Shown: positions 6,935-12,750, numbered from the stretch's first letter. The stretch: DNA of 18,396 nucleotides from an archaeon RBG_16_50_20 (GCA_001768965.1 MEMY01000017.1:1-18396), one strand, 5' to 3'. Numbers and translations: made by a program. The notes: generated by a model not told the origin, from the sequence alone.

Positions 6935-6947
6935 CTTGGTCTAAGAT

Positions 6948-6966
6948 AGCGAACATTCGCCTTGAA
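6948..6966 (+). other. 19-nt intron at 25/26 of tRNA-Pro
   Basis: The central helix is TAAG (6942-6945) with CTTG (6961-6964, one G-U). The bulges are ATA (6946-6948) and AAA (6965-6967). The inner stem is GCGA/TCGC (6949-6952/6957-6960) with loop ACAT. The exon-exon outer helix is poor, so this is a relaxed motif. Confidence 0.82.
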
Positions 6967-6978
6967 ACCGGTCTCGGG

Positions 6979-7001
6979 ACCGCGAAATCACATGGCGGGA
7001 A
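6979..7001 (+). other. 23-nt anticodon-loop intron (37/38) of tRNA-Pro
   Basis: Anticodon stem CCGGT/ACCGG is the outer helix. The central helix is CTCG (6973-6976) with CGGG (6996-6999, one G-U). The bulges are GGA (6977-6979) and AAC (7000-7002). Splicing gives loop CTCGGGC. The inner helix is short and has a mismatch. Confidence 0.87.
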
Positions 7002-7023
7002 CACCGGTGATCGAGGGTTCAAA

Positions 7024-7048
7024 ATGATCTCCCGCAAGATCATGATAA
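7024..7048 (+). other. 25-nt T-loop intron (59/60) of tRNA-Pro
   Basis: T-stem GAGGG/CCCTC is the outer helix. TTCA (7018-7021) faces TGAT (7043-7046) with three pairs and a T-T mismatch. The bulges are AAA (7022-7024) and AAT (7047-7049). The inner stem TGATCT/AGATCA (7025-7030/7037-7042) is perfect. Splicing restores TTCAAAT. Confidence 0.88.
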
Positions 7049-7073
7049 TCCCTCCCGCCCCACCAACGGTGAA

Positions 7074-7107
7074 AAGTGACCCCACATTTGTCGTGAAGTG
7101 ACCCCAC
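7074..7107 (+). repeat. Two copies of a 12-bp direct repeat AAGTGACCCCAC
   Basis: Identical 12-mers lie at 7074-7085 and 7096-7107, 22 nt apart, starting nine bases after the tRNA-Pro CCA. The motif resembles the repeated terminal sequences of some IS21/IS481-type elements as I recall them. No transposase is in the window, so a mobile-element remnant is only a guess. A regulator-binding pair is the other reading. Confidence 0.6.
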
Positions 7108-7201
7108 TTTCAGTCATATTGAATCTTGGATATTCTTGACGGCGGGACAGCACAGCCGAGTTAACGAGTAAGCACAAAAGGTAGAATGAGTCGCAATAGA
7201 G

Positions 7202-7417
7202 ATGAGACTTGATCTTATGACGAACTCACGCAGAGCTCTAGTTTTCCAGTGTTTTAACTGCGGAAAACGTTTCGAGCATGACTTGGAACAAGCTTGTGCG
7301 AATTGCGGCTTCGACAAGTGCCCTTTCTGTAATAGTTGCTATTGCTCACTTGATGAACGCGAGCGAAGAGTTGCAGAAGCAATATTCTATAGTCTACCGG
7401 ACTGGCTCGGCGCATAG
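7202..7417 (+). CDS. Small zinc-ribbon protein
   Basis: This 71-residue protein is dominated by cysteine pairs: CFNC, then CANC, then CPFC followed by NSCYC. That is enough for two zinc sites, with aromatic and charged residues between. It has no membrane segment. The ATG at 7202 or the one at 7217 could start it; the cysteine core is unaffected. It lies between the intron-rich tRNA-Pro and the convergent tRNA-iMet. Small rubredoxin-like zinc ribbons are common in archaea as RNA-, DNA- or protein-binding adaptors. No specific function can be assigned. Confidence 0.7.
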   Translation: MRLDLMTNSRRALVFQCFNCGKRFEHDLEQACANCGFDKCPFCNSCYCSLDERERRVAEAIFYSLPDWLGA

Positions 7418-7446
7418 AACGTGATAAATTGGTAGCGGGGGGTGGA

Positions 7447-7469
7447 TACTCGGGCGCTTAGACGCGTCT
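7447..7469 (-). other. 23-nt T-loop intron (59/60) of tRNA-iMet
   Basis: GGTGG/CCACC is the outer helix. TTCG (7475-7472) pairs with CGAG (7452-7449). The bulges are AAA (7471-7469) and TAT (7448-7446). The inner stem is GACGC/GCGCC with one A-C mismatch. Its last bases, GCCCGAGT, are shared with the 59/60 intron of tRNA-Gln. Confidence 0.9.
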
Positions 7470-7481
7470 TTCGAACCACCG

Positions 7482-7501
7482 TTTGAGGAGCTTTCAGCTC
7501 A
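7482..7501 (-). other. 20-nt variable-loop intron (47/48) of tRNA-iMet
   Basis: TGAG (7507-7504) pairs perfectly with CTCA (7487-7484). The bulges are ATT (7503-7501) and AAC (7483-7481). The inner stem GAGCT/AGCTC has loop GAA. Removal leaves a five-base variable loop AGATC. Confidence 0.88.
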
Positions 7502-7511
7502 ATCTCAGGGT

Positions 7512-7523
7512 TTCTCGCCAGGA
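7512..7523 (-). other. 12-nt anticodon-loop intron (37/38) of tRNA-iMet
   Basis: CTCA (7529-7526) faces CGAG (7517-7514) with three pairs and an A-C mismatch. The bulges are TAT (7525-7523) and AAA (7513-7511). The anticodon stem is the outer helix. Only six bases (7523-7518) lie between the first cut and the central helix, so there is no real inner stem. Removal restores the initiator loop CTCATAA. Confidence 0.8.
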
Positions 7524-7531
7524 TATGAGCC

Positions 7532-7547
7532 ATCCGCACCGAAGGCT
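7532..7547 (-). other. 16-nt intron at 29/30 of tRNA-iMet
   Basis: On the minus strand CCGC (7553-7550) pairs with GCGG (7537-7534). The bulges are AGA (7549-7547) and ATG (7533-7531). The inner stem is GCC/GGT with loop TTC. The intron splits the anticodon stem, leaving CAG on one side and GG on the other; joining gives CAGGG. Confidence 0.87.
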
Positions 7548-7579
7548 CTGCGGGTTAAACCTGGCTACCCCACCCCGCT

Positions 7580-7847
7580 AGAGTTCCGCAGCCTCAGGCT
7601 TCGCTTAGAAGACAGTCACTAGATAAGTTTGTTTCTCACCAATTTCATTCGAACTAAAACTCAGTTGTCCATGCGTCGCGGTTTCAGTGGAACTTGTTGA
7701 AGTCGATCTCTTGACATTCTATGAAAAGAGTTCGGACAGGTCTCCGATCTTAAGGCGCAAGTCAGCGCACTATCTTTGTTGGTTCGCGTACATCGAAAAC
7801 TGATGGGACTGGTTGAAGAACTGAGACAACCTGAGTCGAGGTAGAGC
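7580..7847. other. Intergenic stretch with a possible frameshifted helical micro-ORF
   Basis: No clear gene spans this stretch. One plus frame is open 7628-7803, with a possible GTG at 7687 reading VELVEVDLLTFYEK. A second frame, open 7725-7844, reads SDLKAQVSALSLLVRVHRKL and then GLVEELRQPESR, coiled-coil-like, and stops three bases before the next gene's GTG. A single-base slip near 7724 would fuse them. Low confidence that either is translated. Confidence 0.25.
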
Positions 7848-8222
7848 GTGGGGTCCCCGCTCCGCATGTTAGAAAGAGTTATGTCCCATTGGGGATTTGA
7901 CGAGGTGCGGGTCATGGTGAGTTTGAACGCTCCCGACTTGTACTTGTGGTTGGCTGCAGTTGTCGCCGCGCTCCTTGTCAGCGTTGTCTTGGTGTTTCGT
8001 AAGTGGGATGCCTACGAACTTCCGATGCGACTGCTGCCACTCGACATCCTAACAATAATCCTCTTAATTGATCTTAACATTAAGAGCCTCAGCAATGTCA
8101 CCATCGAAGACTTCATCATGAAGCTGGAAGCAATCGCATTTACGGGGCTGCTTGCGTTCGTGTTATTCGCTCCCGTCTTATGGAAAGTATCTCAAGGCGC
8201 ACGGAAATCCAAGACCCGCTAA
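7848..8222 (+). CDS. Small multi-pass membrane protein, function unknown
   Basis: This ORF of up to 124 residues has three hydrophobic segments: LYLWLAAVVAALLVSVVLVF (about residues 32-51), LPLDILTIILLIDL (about 62-75), and IAFTGLLAFVLFAPVLW (about 95-111). A basic tail KVSQGARKSKTR follows, which should face the cytoplasm. I do not recognise a family. The start is uncertain: GTG 7848, ATG 7866, ATG 7881 and ATG 7914 are in frame, and the last still keeps all three segments. A possible coiled-coil micro-ORF ends just upstream. Confidence 0.6.
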   Translation: MGSPLRMLERVMSHWGFDEVRVMVSLNAPDLYLWLAAVVAALLVSVVLVFRKWDAYELPMRLLPLDILTIILLIDLNIKSLSNVTIEDFIMKLEAIAFTGLLAFVLFAPVLWKVSQGARKSKTR

Positions 8223-8400
8223 GGGATTTGACAGGTAGAATTGCAGCTCAGGGAACAGGTTCTCGGGCATGTCAAGGGTGTTTTTCACAGCTATCTGCTA
8301 AGTTGAAACCATATGGAGTGGAATCTTGCCATGAACGACACAATCAGTACGTCGAGCAGAGAGCAAGGCTTATTCCCTTTGATTCATGCCGACAGCGTGA

Positions 8401-8634
8401 TTGCAATTGTCCTATCTCTATGTTCCCAGACCGCCACTGGCATACATGTGCTTCCAACCTGTTCAATGCGTTGTGCCTCAACCTCCTGAGGTCTATTACC
8501 AACCACCACTCGTAGGCTACGCGTGCCAGCCGCCGCCAGTAACATACTTGTACCAACCTCCCCCCATACCATACCATTACAGGCCGCCGGCACAGGTCTA
8601 CTATTACCAACCTCCGATAGTCAGAGTACAGTAG
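8401..8634 (+). CDS. Pro/Tyr/Gln-rich repeat microprotein
   Basis: This 77-codon frame encodes a strikingly periodic sequence, repeating YQPP-x-x-x-Y-x-type units: PPEVYYQPP, PPPVTYLYQPP, PPIPYHYRPP, QVYYYQPP. The periodicity is at the protein level, with synonymous codon changes between units, which argues for selection on the protein. It has no transmembrane segment in this frame. A TGA abuts the TTG at 8401, so translation begins there or at ATG 8446, or the frame is entered by a slip. The overlapping upstream frame starting at ATG 8331 (MNDTISTSSREQGLFPLIHA) contains a short hydrophobic stretch and could be its N-terminus if a base is miscalled. Function is unknown. PPxY-like tails elsewhere act as flexible, sticky linkers. 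Confidence 0.5.
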   Translation: MQLSYLYVPRPPLAYMCFQPVQCVVPQPPEVYYQPPLVGYACQPPPVTYLYQPPPIPYHYRPPAQVYYYQPPIVRVQ

Positions 8635-8683
8635 CCTGCCGTAGCCCAACCCAATGTAGACGAGTTCAGTAATTCACTTGTGA

Positions 8684-10012
8684 TTAGGGACGATGCCACC
8701 TGCCTATAGCGGGGTGGTGGTCCCACACTTTCTCTTGACCATATCGACATAGTGGCTTCGTCAAATGCCTGTGAGCCTTGGGAGTTGGAACGTACAGACC
8801 AGTTCCGATCGGTCTCATCTCTGTTGTAGTGCGTTTGGTTGAGTCGGGCATTTTGAGTGAACATTTTTCGCACCTGTAACCCTGACGTCGTCCCGCGGAC
8901 TTCAGGCGCTTCCCACAAACTGGACAGGTCGGATTTTCAATTCTCACTTTGTCCACGAGCTGGTGTATGAGTATCTTCTCAAGGTTAATTGTCACAGATC
9001 GACCTTTGGCACTCTCACGTACACCGCCATAGACTGTCACTACGTCGCCTAGAAGCAGATTTGCGATGGTTTCCCGAAATTGCCCAGTTGGTTCGTAGGC
9101 AGCGCAAGTAAATGTTCTCCCAATTGCGCTCAGGTCGAAAAACACGTGGCCTCCAGGAATTCGATTGGGTCGACCGCTGACAACGCCACGCAGAACTGCA
9201 GGTCTATTTGGTTTCACCTCTGAGTTCTCAGTTAGAACTCGCAGGTGTGCATCGGTTCCGTGATTCGTGCGGAAGACTGCCCAGCGCTCAACCGGTTCGC
9301 GTACTTCAACCATTCGAAAAGCTTCCGTTACGATCTCAGCATTTTCGCCACGAATGCCAAAGAGCACAGGGTCGGGTCCGTGAGGTGCGATGAGCATACG
9401 CTTGTTTTCGTAATCGTAATTGTTGAAAGTCTGCGGACTTGTCATCTTATCCATGCGCACGACAGATGCTTCATCAACCTGCCTTGGGGAACCACAATTC
9501 TCTTTCCTTCTGTAAGCAATCAGCTCGAATGTATGATCCTGAGTCAGAGTCTGCCCGACCGCGGCAAGTGCCCCTACTAGACCAAGTTCAGTTCCGTAAG
9601 CTGCAGCTGACGCTCCAGACGATCTCACAAGTTTGACCGCGTCACGTTCAGAAAGGACATCACAAAGGGCCTTCCGCGAGAATTGTTTGATCTCGGGCGT
9701 TGGGTGTCCCATGAGGATGACGACTGCCGGATCGGTCCCCTTCTGGCCAATGTGACTGCCTGTCTCAATCTCGTCAAGAGCTGTCTCTTGGACAACGTCA
9801 TATAACGTCCTTTGAATTTCGACCCTAAGCGCAACCGCCGCGTTCCCACGAGTCTTATAGGGTATGTTAGGGTTCAATCGTATGATGTTCGGGTAGTCGG
9901 TGAACCGAACCCCTCCTAAGCTCGTGAGTTTTTCCACTAGGCGAGCAGCAATGTAGGTAGTACAGCCGCCTTTCGTAGAGTCTGTGTCGTCTATCCCTAT
10001 GTGCAGTTGCAC
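8684..10012 (-). CDS. tiaS: tRNA(Ile2) 2-agmatinylcytidine synthetase
   Basis: TiaS joins agmatine to C34 of tRNA-Ile2(CAU) using ATP, making agmatidine so that the tRNA reads AUA rather than AUG. The protein opens with the diagnostic HIGIDDTDSTKGGCTTYIA and continues with the kinase-like domain. An OB-fold follows (PAVLRGVVSGRPNRIPGGHV onward), then a C-terminal zinc ribbon CPVCGKRL...YRCEKC. I place the start at GTG 10012, where the family normally begins (MQLHIGIDDTD). A TTG at 10045 would add 11 residues without a clear ribosome-binding site. At about 443 residues the length is normal. It is downstream of the Lrp-domain gene in the same direction, about 60 nt away. Confidence 0.96.
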   Translation of the reverse strand: MQLHIGIDDTDSTKGGCTTYIAARLVEKLTSLGGVRFTDYPNIIRLNPNIPYKTRGNAAVALRVEIQRTLYDVVQETALDEIETGSHIGQKGTDPAVVILMGHPTPEIKQFSRKALCDVLSERDAVKLVRSSGASAAAYGTELGLVGALAAVGQTLTQDHTFELIAYRRKENCGSPRQVDEASVVRMDKMTSPQTFNNYDYENKRMLIAPHGPDPVLFGIRGENAEIVTEAFRMVEVREPVERWAVFRTNHGTDAHLRVLTENSEVKPNRPAVLRGVVSGRPNRIPGGHVFFDLSAIGRTFTCAAYEPTGQFRETIANLLLGDVVTVYGGVRESAKGRSVTINLEKILIHQLVDKVRIENPTCPVCGKRLKSAGRRQGYRCEKCSLKMPDSTKRTTTEMRPIGTGLYVPTPKAHRHLTKPLCRYGQEKVWDHHPAIGRWHRP

Positions 10013-10072
10013 AGTCTGAAACCTAGTAGGTAATCTGGTAGTCAACCGACCAGCGTAAGGTTTACTGTGAGA

Positions 10073-10309
10073 CTAAGTACCTTCCACGACGATCATGGTT
10101 AGCGTTGAGCGGACCTTGTCGAGTCTTCGTATCTTCCATGTGACGATCTCTTTCAGTTTGTCCATGGAGTCTGCTTCAACTTTTGCAACGATATCGTAGA
10201 CGCCATAAACAAGGTAGGACTCTTTCACATTGCCTATCTTGCGCAGTTCAGTGACTACTTCATCTTCCGAACCAATTTCGGCGTTTATCAGGACGAAGGC
10301 TAATGGCAT
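10073..10309 (-). CDS. Stand-alone Lrp/AsnC ligand-binding (RAM) domain protein
   Basis: The 78-residue product begins MPLAFVLINAEIGSEDEVV and contains the G-x-Y-D-I core (YGVYDIVAKVEADS) of the Lrp/AsnC C-terminal effector-binding domain, without a DNA-binding helix-turn-helix. Such single-domain proteins form dimers or larger rings and bind amino acids or similar small molecules. They may modulate full-length Lrp proteins. The ATG at 10309 has GAGG about eight bases upstream; a longer frame to 10372 lacks family similarity in its extra 21 residues. An AT-rich CTTTTTAG box (10348-10355, minus strand) is a plausible TATA element. Confidence 0.9.
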   Translation of the reverse strand: MPLAFVLINAEIGSEDEVVTELRKIGNVKESYLVYGVYDIVAKVEADSMDKLKEIVTWKIRRLDKVRSTLTMIVVEGT

Positions 10310-10434
10310 TAGAAAACCTCGTCGTAGCCTTGATGGTTGATGTATTGCTAAAAAGATTTGCCCACGGACCAAAGGACACCAGAGGCCCGTAAGCTTTACG
10401 AGCCCCCTAAGAATGACAGTGCTGGGCTAGTTCT
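10310..10434. promoter_or_regulatory. Divergent promoter region with short palindrome
   Basis: This gap lies between the Lrp-domain gene and nnr. CGTAA-GCT-TTACG (about 10388-10400) is a 5-bp inverted repeat about 35-45 nt before the nnr start and may be an operator. The minus-strand TATA candidate is at 10348-10355. Confidence 0.35.
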
Positions 10435-11973
10435 TTGTTACAAGCTGAGTCAGCGCTTAACTCGTTGGAGACAATGATTCTCGACAGAAATTCCGAATAC
10501 TTGGGTGTCTCCACGCTTCAATTGATGGAGAACGCTGGACGTTCGATAGCAGAGGAAATTACCGTCCGCTTCGGCAAGGGCAGTGAGATCGTAATTTACG
10601 GTGGAACTGGAAGGAATGGCGGTGACGGCATGGTTGCCGGTCGTCACCTTGCGGCGAGAGGTTTCAAGGTCACCTACAGGCTAGTTGGTGAGGAGAGCGT
10701 GATTTCCGATCCTTCAACACTTTGCAACTGGAACGCGCTAAAGGCGATGACATCAACAGTCAAGATCGAAAAGTATCCTGATTCCTCGTCACTCTCAGAG
10801 GTGAATTCTGATGTGATAGTAGATGCTCTACTTGGTACAGGGGTAAGAGGGAAACTTCGCCAGCCCATAATGCGAGCTGTACAGGTGATCAACGCCAGCG
10901 GCGGCTTCAAACTAGCAGTGGACGTTCCCACCGGCATAGACTCCGACAGCGGCGATAATCTGGGAGAGGCAGTGCGCGCCAATCTGACAGTCACATTGCA
11001 TTCAATGAAAAAAGGATTATTGAAAGCGAAGAAGTTCTGCGGTGAAATCAACGTAGCTGATATTGGGATTCCGCCCGAGGCCGCGATATTCGCAGGGCCT
11101 GGCGACGTAGACGCAATATTGACCCGCAGGTCTCCGGAGGCCCACAAAGGCGAGTTTGGAAGATTGCTTGTTGTAGGAGGAAGCGAGATATTCACCGGCG
11201 CTCCTACCCTCGTTGCAATGGCAGCTTATCGTACTGGAACCGATTTAGTATTCGTCGCTGCACCCGAAAAAGCCGCACAGGCAATATCATCGATGTCACC
11301 AAATATGATCACGATCAAGCTTCCAGGAGAGAACTTTGCCGTCGCTCATATTCGACTTCTCCGCGAGCATCTTGAGAAAGCCAGCGTGATTGCAATCGGT
11401 CCAGGACTCGGTCTGAACAAGCAGACAATTTCCGCAGTCCGCAAGATTGTGGCGCTTGCAATTCAGCGAAAGAAGCCATTGCTGCTTGATGCAGATGGAT
11501 TGAAGGCTCTAGGCGTCATAAGGAAGAGAATATTCGACGGCACGACGGTGGTCACTCCTCATGCTGGAGAGTTCCAGGCTATCACAGGAAAGGCTCCTTC
11601 CAGAGATCTCAAGCTGCGTTCAGATGAGGTCAGGGAACTTGCTTCGAAGAGCGGAGCAGCAGTTCTATTGAAGGGACACATTGACGTTGTGTCAGACGGC
11701 ATGCGAGTGAAACTCAACAGAACTGGTAATCCCGGCATGACAGTGGGTGGGACAGGTGACGTTCTCTCTGGGATCGTTGCGGGTCTAATGGCCCAAGGTG
11801 TTGAAGCATTCAGGGCTGCAGTTGCGGGGGCCTTCATAAACGGTGCTGCTGGCGATCTCGCAGAAGAGAAATTGGGTAATCATCTAACTCCAACGGACCT
11901 GCTTGAATACATCCCGATATTACTGAATGATCCAATGTGTCACAGGCCCATTCTTCAAAAGAGGCTTCAGTAA
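10435..11973 (+). CDS. nnr: Bifunctional NAD(P)H-hydrate epimerase / ADP-dependent NAD(P)HX dehydratase
   Basis: This 512-residue fusion repairs hydrated, inactive NAD(P)H. The N-terminal YjeF_N epimerase (about 1-215) interconverts R- and S-NAD(P)HX; it carries STLQLMENAGRSIAEE and GGTGRNGGDG with GGDG at 62-65. The C-terminal dehydratase (about 225-490) has the ribokinase-like fold and restores NAD(P)H at the expense of ADP. It has FGRLLVVGGSEIFTGAP, GPGLG, 'TPHAGEF' and the catalytic GGTGDVLSG near residue 440. The TTG at 10435 preserves the family N-terminus (SLETMILDRNSEYLG); TTG 10465 is an alternative, while ATG 10474 would cut conserved residues. tsr3 follows immediately. Confidence 0.97.
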   Translation: MLQAESALNSLETMILDRNSEYLGVSTLQLMENAGRSIAEEITVRFGKGSEIVIYGGTGRNGGDGMVAGRHLAARGFKVTYRLVGEESVISDPSTLCNWNALKAMTSTVKIEKYPDSSSLSEVNSDVIVDALLGTGVRGKLRQPIMRAVQVINASGGFKLAVDVPTGIDSDSGDNLGEAVRANLTVTLHSMKKGLLKAKKFCGEINVADIGIPPEAAIFAGPGDVDAILTRRSPEAHKGEFGRLLVVGGSEIFTGAPTLVAMAAYRTGTDLVFVAAPEKAAQAISSMSPNMITIKLPGENFAVAHIRLLREHLEKASVIAIGPGLGLNKQTISAVRKIVALAIQRKKPLLLDADGLKALGVIRKRIFDGTTVVTPHAGEFQAITGKAPSRDLKLRSDEVRELASKSGAAVLLKGHIDVVSDGMRVKLNRTGNPGMTVGGTGDVLSGIVAGLMAQGVEAFRAAVAGAFINGAAGDLAEEKLGNHLTPTDLLEYIPILLNDPMCHRPILQKRLQ

Positions 11974-11993
11974 GCCAAAGTTTCGGATTCACT

Positions 11994-12521
11994 TTGAACG
12001 AGCGATCAAGCCAGATTCCGCCGAGAGTCTTTGTGCTGTTGATGAAGCAGGATGATCCGCGCAAGTGCACCGCGGCCAAGTTGGCGAAGTTCAGGCTTGC
12101 GACACCGCTTTTCAGGATGAGGCAGGTTCCTCGAATGGCTATCGTTCTCAATCCCTTTGCACCGCGAGTTCTCCTGCCCGGGGACGCTTTGCTCGCTGAG
12201 AAGAGTGGAATAGTCGCGGTCGACTGTTCATGGGAAAGAATCGAAAAGGCATTTGCCATTCGAATTCCCGGGGAAGCTAGAAGACTGCCGCCGCTACTCG
12301 CGTCCAATCCCGTGAACTACGCCAAGATTCACAAGTTGTCGTCAGCGGAGGCTCTTGCAGGGGCGTTGTACATAATGGGATTCAAGGACAACGCCGCTCG
12401 ACTGCTAACTCTATTCAAGTGGGGGGAGGGGTTCTTCAGCCTGAATTCAGAGCTACTTGAATCATACTGCCAAGCACTCACCGAGAGCGATCTACTTCAG
12501 GTGGAAGCTGAGTTCTTCTGA
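11994..12521 (+). CDS. tsr3: rRNA small-subunit aminocarboxypropyltransferase, Tsr3 (DUF367)
   Basis: Tsr3 transfers the 3-amino-3-carboxypropyl group of S-adenosylmethionine to a hypermodified uridine in the decoding region of small-subunit rRNA. Family signatures are LLMKQDDPRKCTAAKLAKF, NPFAPRVLLPGD, VAVDCSW, RRLPPLLASNPVNYAK, and KLSSAEALAGALYIMGF, then KWGEGFFSLN. From TTG 11994 the protein is 175 residues, close to the usual archaeal length. The frame also extends to a GTG at 11937 inside the end of nnr, which would create a 37-nt overlap and a non-conserved 19-residue extension. Its target RNA type, 16S rRNA, is encoded 5 kb downstream. Confidence 0.93.
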   Translation: MNERSSQIPPRVFVLLMKQDDPRKCTAAKLAKFRLATPLFRMRQVPRMAIVLNPFAPRVLLPGDALLAEKSGIVAVDCSWERIEKAFAIRIPGEARRLPPLLASNPVNYAKIHKLSSAEALAGALYIMGFKDNAARLLTLFKWGEGFFSLNSELLESYCQALTESDLLQVEAEFF

Positions 12522-12608
12522 ACTCCTCAGGCACCTGCTCTTCCTATTCTTCTTGGAGTAAATACGTAAGCGTCTTGTGCGCTGGGCTTGCCAGGTTTTC
12601 GATGAATC

Positions 12609-12716
12609 ATGAAATTAGGTTGGGACAAAGCGCCGAATCCAAACTATATCGGAATCTCAATAGGCCTGATACTTCTAGTGGCTAAGGTCGTCGTAGCCTT
12701 ACTGACGAAGCGCTGA
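12609..12716 (+). CDS. Possible single-span membrane microprotein (35 aa)
   Basis: ATG 12609 opens a 35-codon frame: a short polar head with GWDKAPNPNY, one hydrophobic span IGISIGLILLVAKVVVALL, and a basic end TKR before TGA 12714-12716. The layout (head, one helix, positive C-terminus) is typical of real small membrane proteins, but no family is recognised. It sits alone between tsr3 and the RNase P RNA. Coding status is unproven. Confidence 0.35.
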   Translation: MKLGWDKAPNPNYIGISIGLILLVAKVVVALLTKR

Positions 12717-12728
12717 CTCGGCTCGCGT

Positions 12729-12750
12729 GCTCAATGACTGAGCGTGCTCA
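12729..12750. terminator. Stem-loop between the micro-ORF and the RNase P RNA 3' end
   Basis: GCTCA (12729-12733), TGAGC (12739-12743) and GCTCA (12746-12750) can form two alternative 5-bp hairpins. They lie just past the 3' end of the minus-strand RNase P RNA and after the plus-strand micro-ORF. A processing or termination role is a guess; there is no T-run. Confidence 0.25.

Larger units (their letters stand above)
6892..7065 (+). tRNA. tRNA-Pro(CGG) with four BHB introns
   Basis: The acceptor stem is GGGGCGG (6892-6898) with CCGCCCC (7055-7061), then discriminator A7062 and encoded CCA (7063-7065). Four insertions interrupt the cloverleaf: 6907-6934 (D-loop, 15/16), 6948-6966 (25/26), 6979-7001 (canonical 37/38) and 7024-7048 (59/60). 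The spliced molecule is exactly 76 nt plus CCA. It has D-stem GTCC/AGAT with a 13-22 mismatch, D-loop AGCTTGGTCTA, anticodon arm CCGGT-CTCGGGC-ACCGG, variable loop TGATC, and T-arm GAGGG-TTCAAAT-CCCTC. U33 and G37 are in place, as expected for proline. Each insertion has two 3-nt bulges around a 4-bp helix, and the same cut rule restores all four junctions. AT-rich GATTTTAGG near 6860 is about 30 nt upstream and may be the TATA box. Confidence 0.92.
7430..7579 (-). tRNA. Initiator tRNA-Met(CAT) with four BHB introns
   Basis: On the minus strand the acceptor stem is AGCGGGG (7579-7573) with CCCCGCT (7440-7434), discriminator A at 7433 and encoded CCA (7432-7430). D-stem GGGT/ACCC and D-loop AGCCAGGTTTA are uninterrupted. 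Four insertions follow: 7547-7532 (29/30), 7523-7512 (37/38), 7501-7482 (47/48) and 7469-7447 (59/60). Removing them gives exactly 76 nt plus CCA, with anticodon arm CAGGG-CTCATAA-CCCTG, variable loop AGATC, and T-arm GGTGG-TTCGAAT-CCACC. The A1-U72 pair and the GGG/CCC run next to the anticodon loop mark it as initiator rather than elongator. Three of the introns have convincing BHBs; the 12-nt 37/38 one is minimal. It converges on the zinc-ribbon gene, 12 nt from that gene's stop. Confidence 0.93.

Noticed and set aside
7434..7580. A tRNA on the plus strand using AGCGGGG/CCCCGCT
   Set aside because: On the plus strand no T-stem partner for CCCCA, no U8 and no CCA are found; the minus strand gives a complete initiator tRNA with encoded CCA. 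The plus reading comes from the palindromic acceptor stem.
8180..8515. 111-codon plus-strand frame
   Set aside because: It overlaps the end of the membrane protein and the start of the repeat frame, and its composition (many Cys, Arg and His) looks non-coding.
8344..8649. 101-codon minus-strand frame opposite the YQPP repeats
   Set aside because: Its Arg/Trp/Leu-rich translation is what the complement of Pro/Tyr/Gln repeats gives; only the plus frame shows protein-level periodicity.
10674..11195. 173-codon minus-strand frame
   Set aside because: It is antisense to the well-conserved nnr gene and has no recognisable domain.
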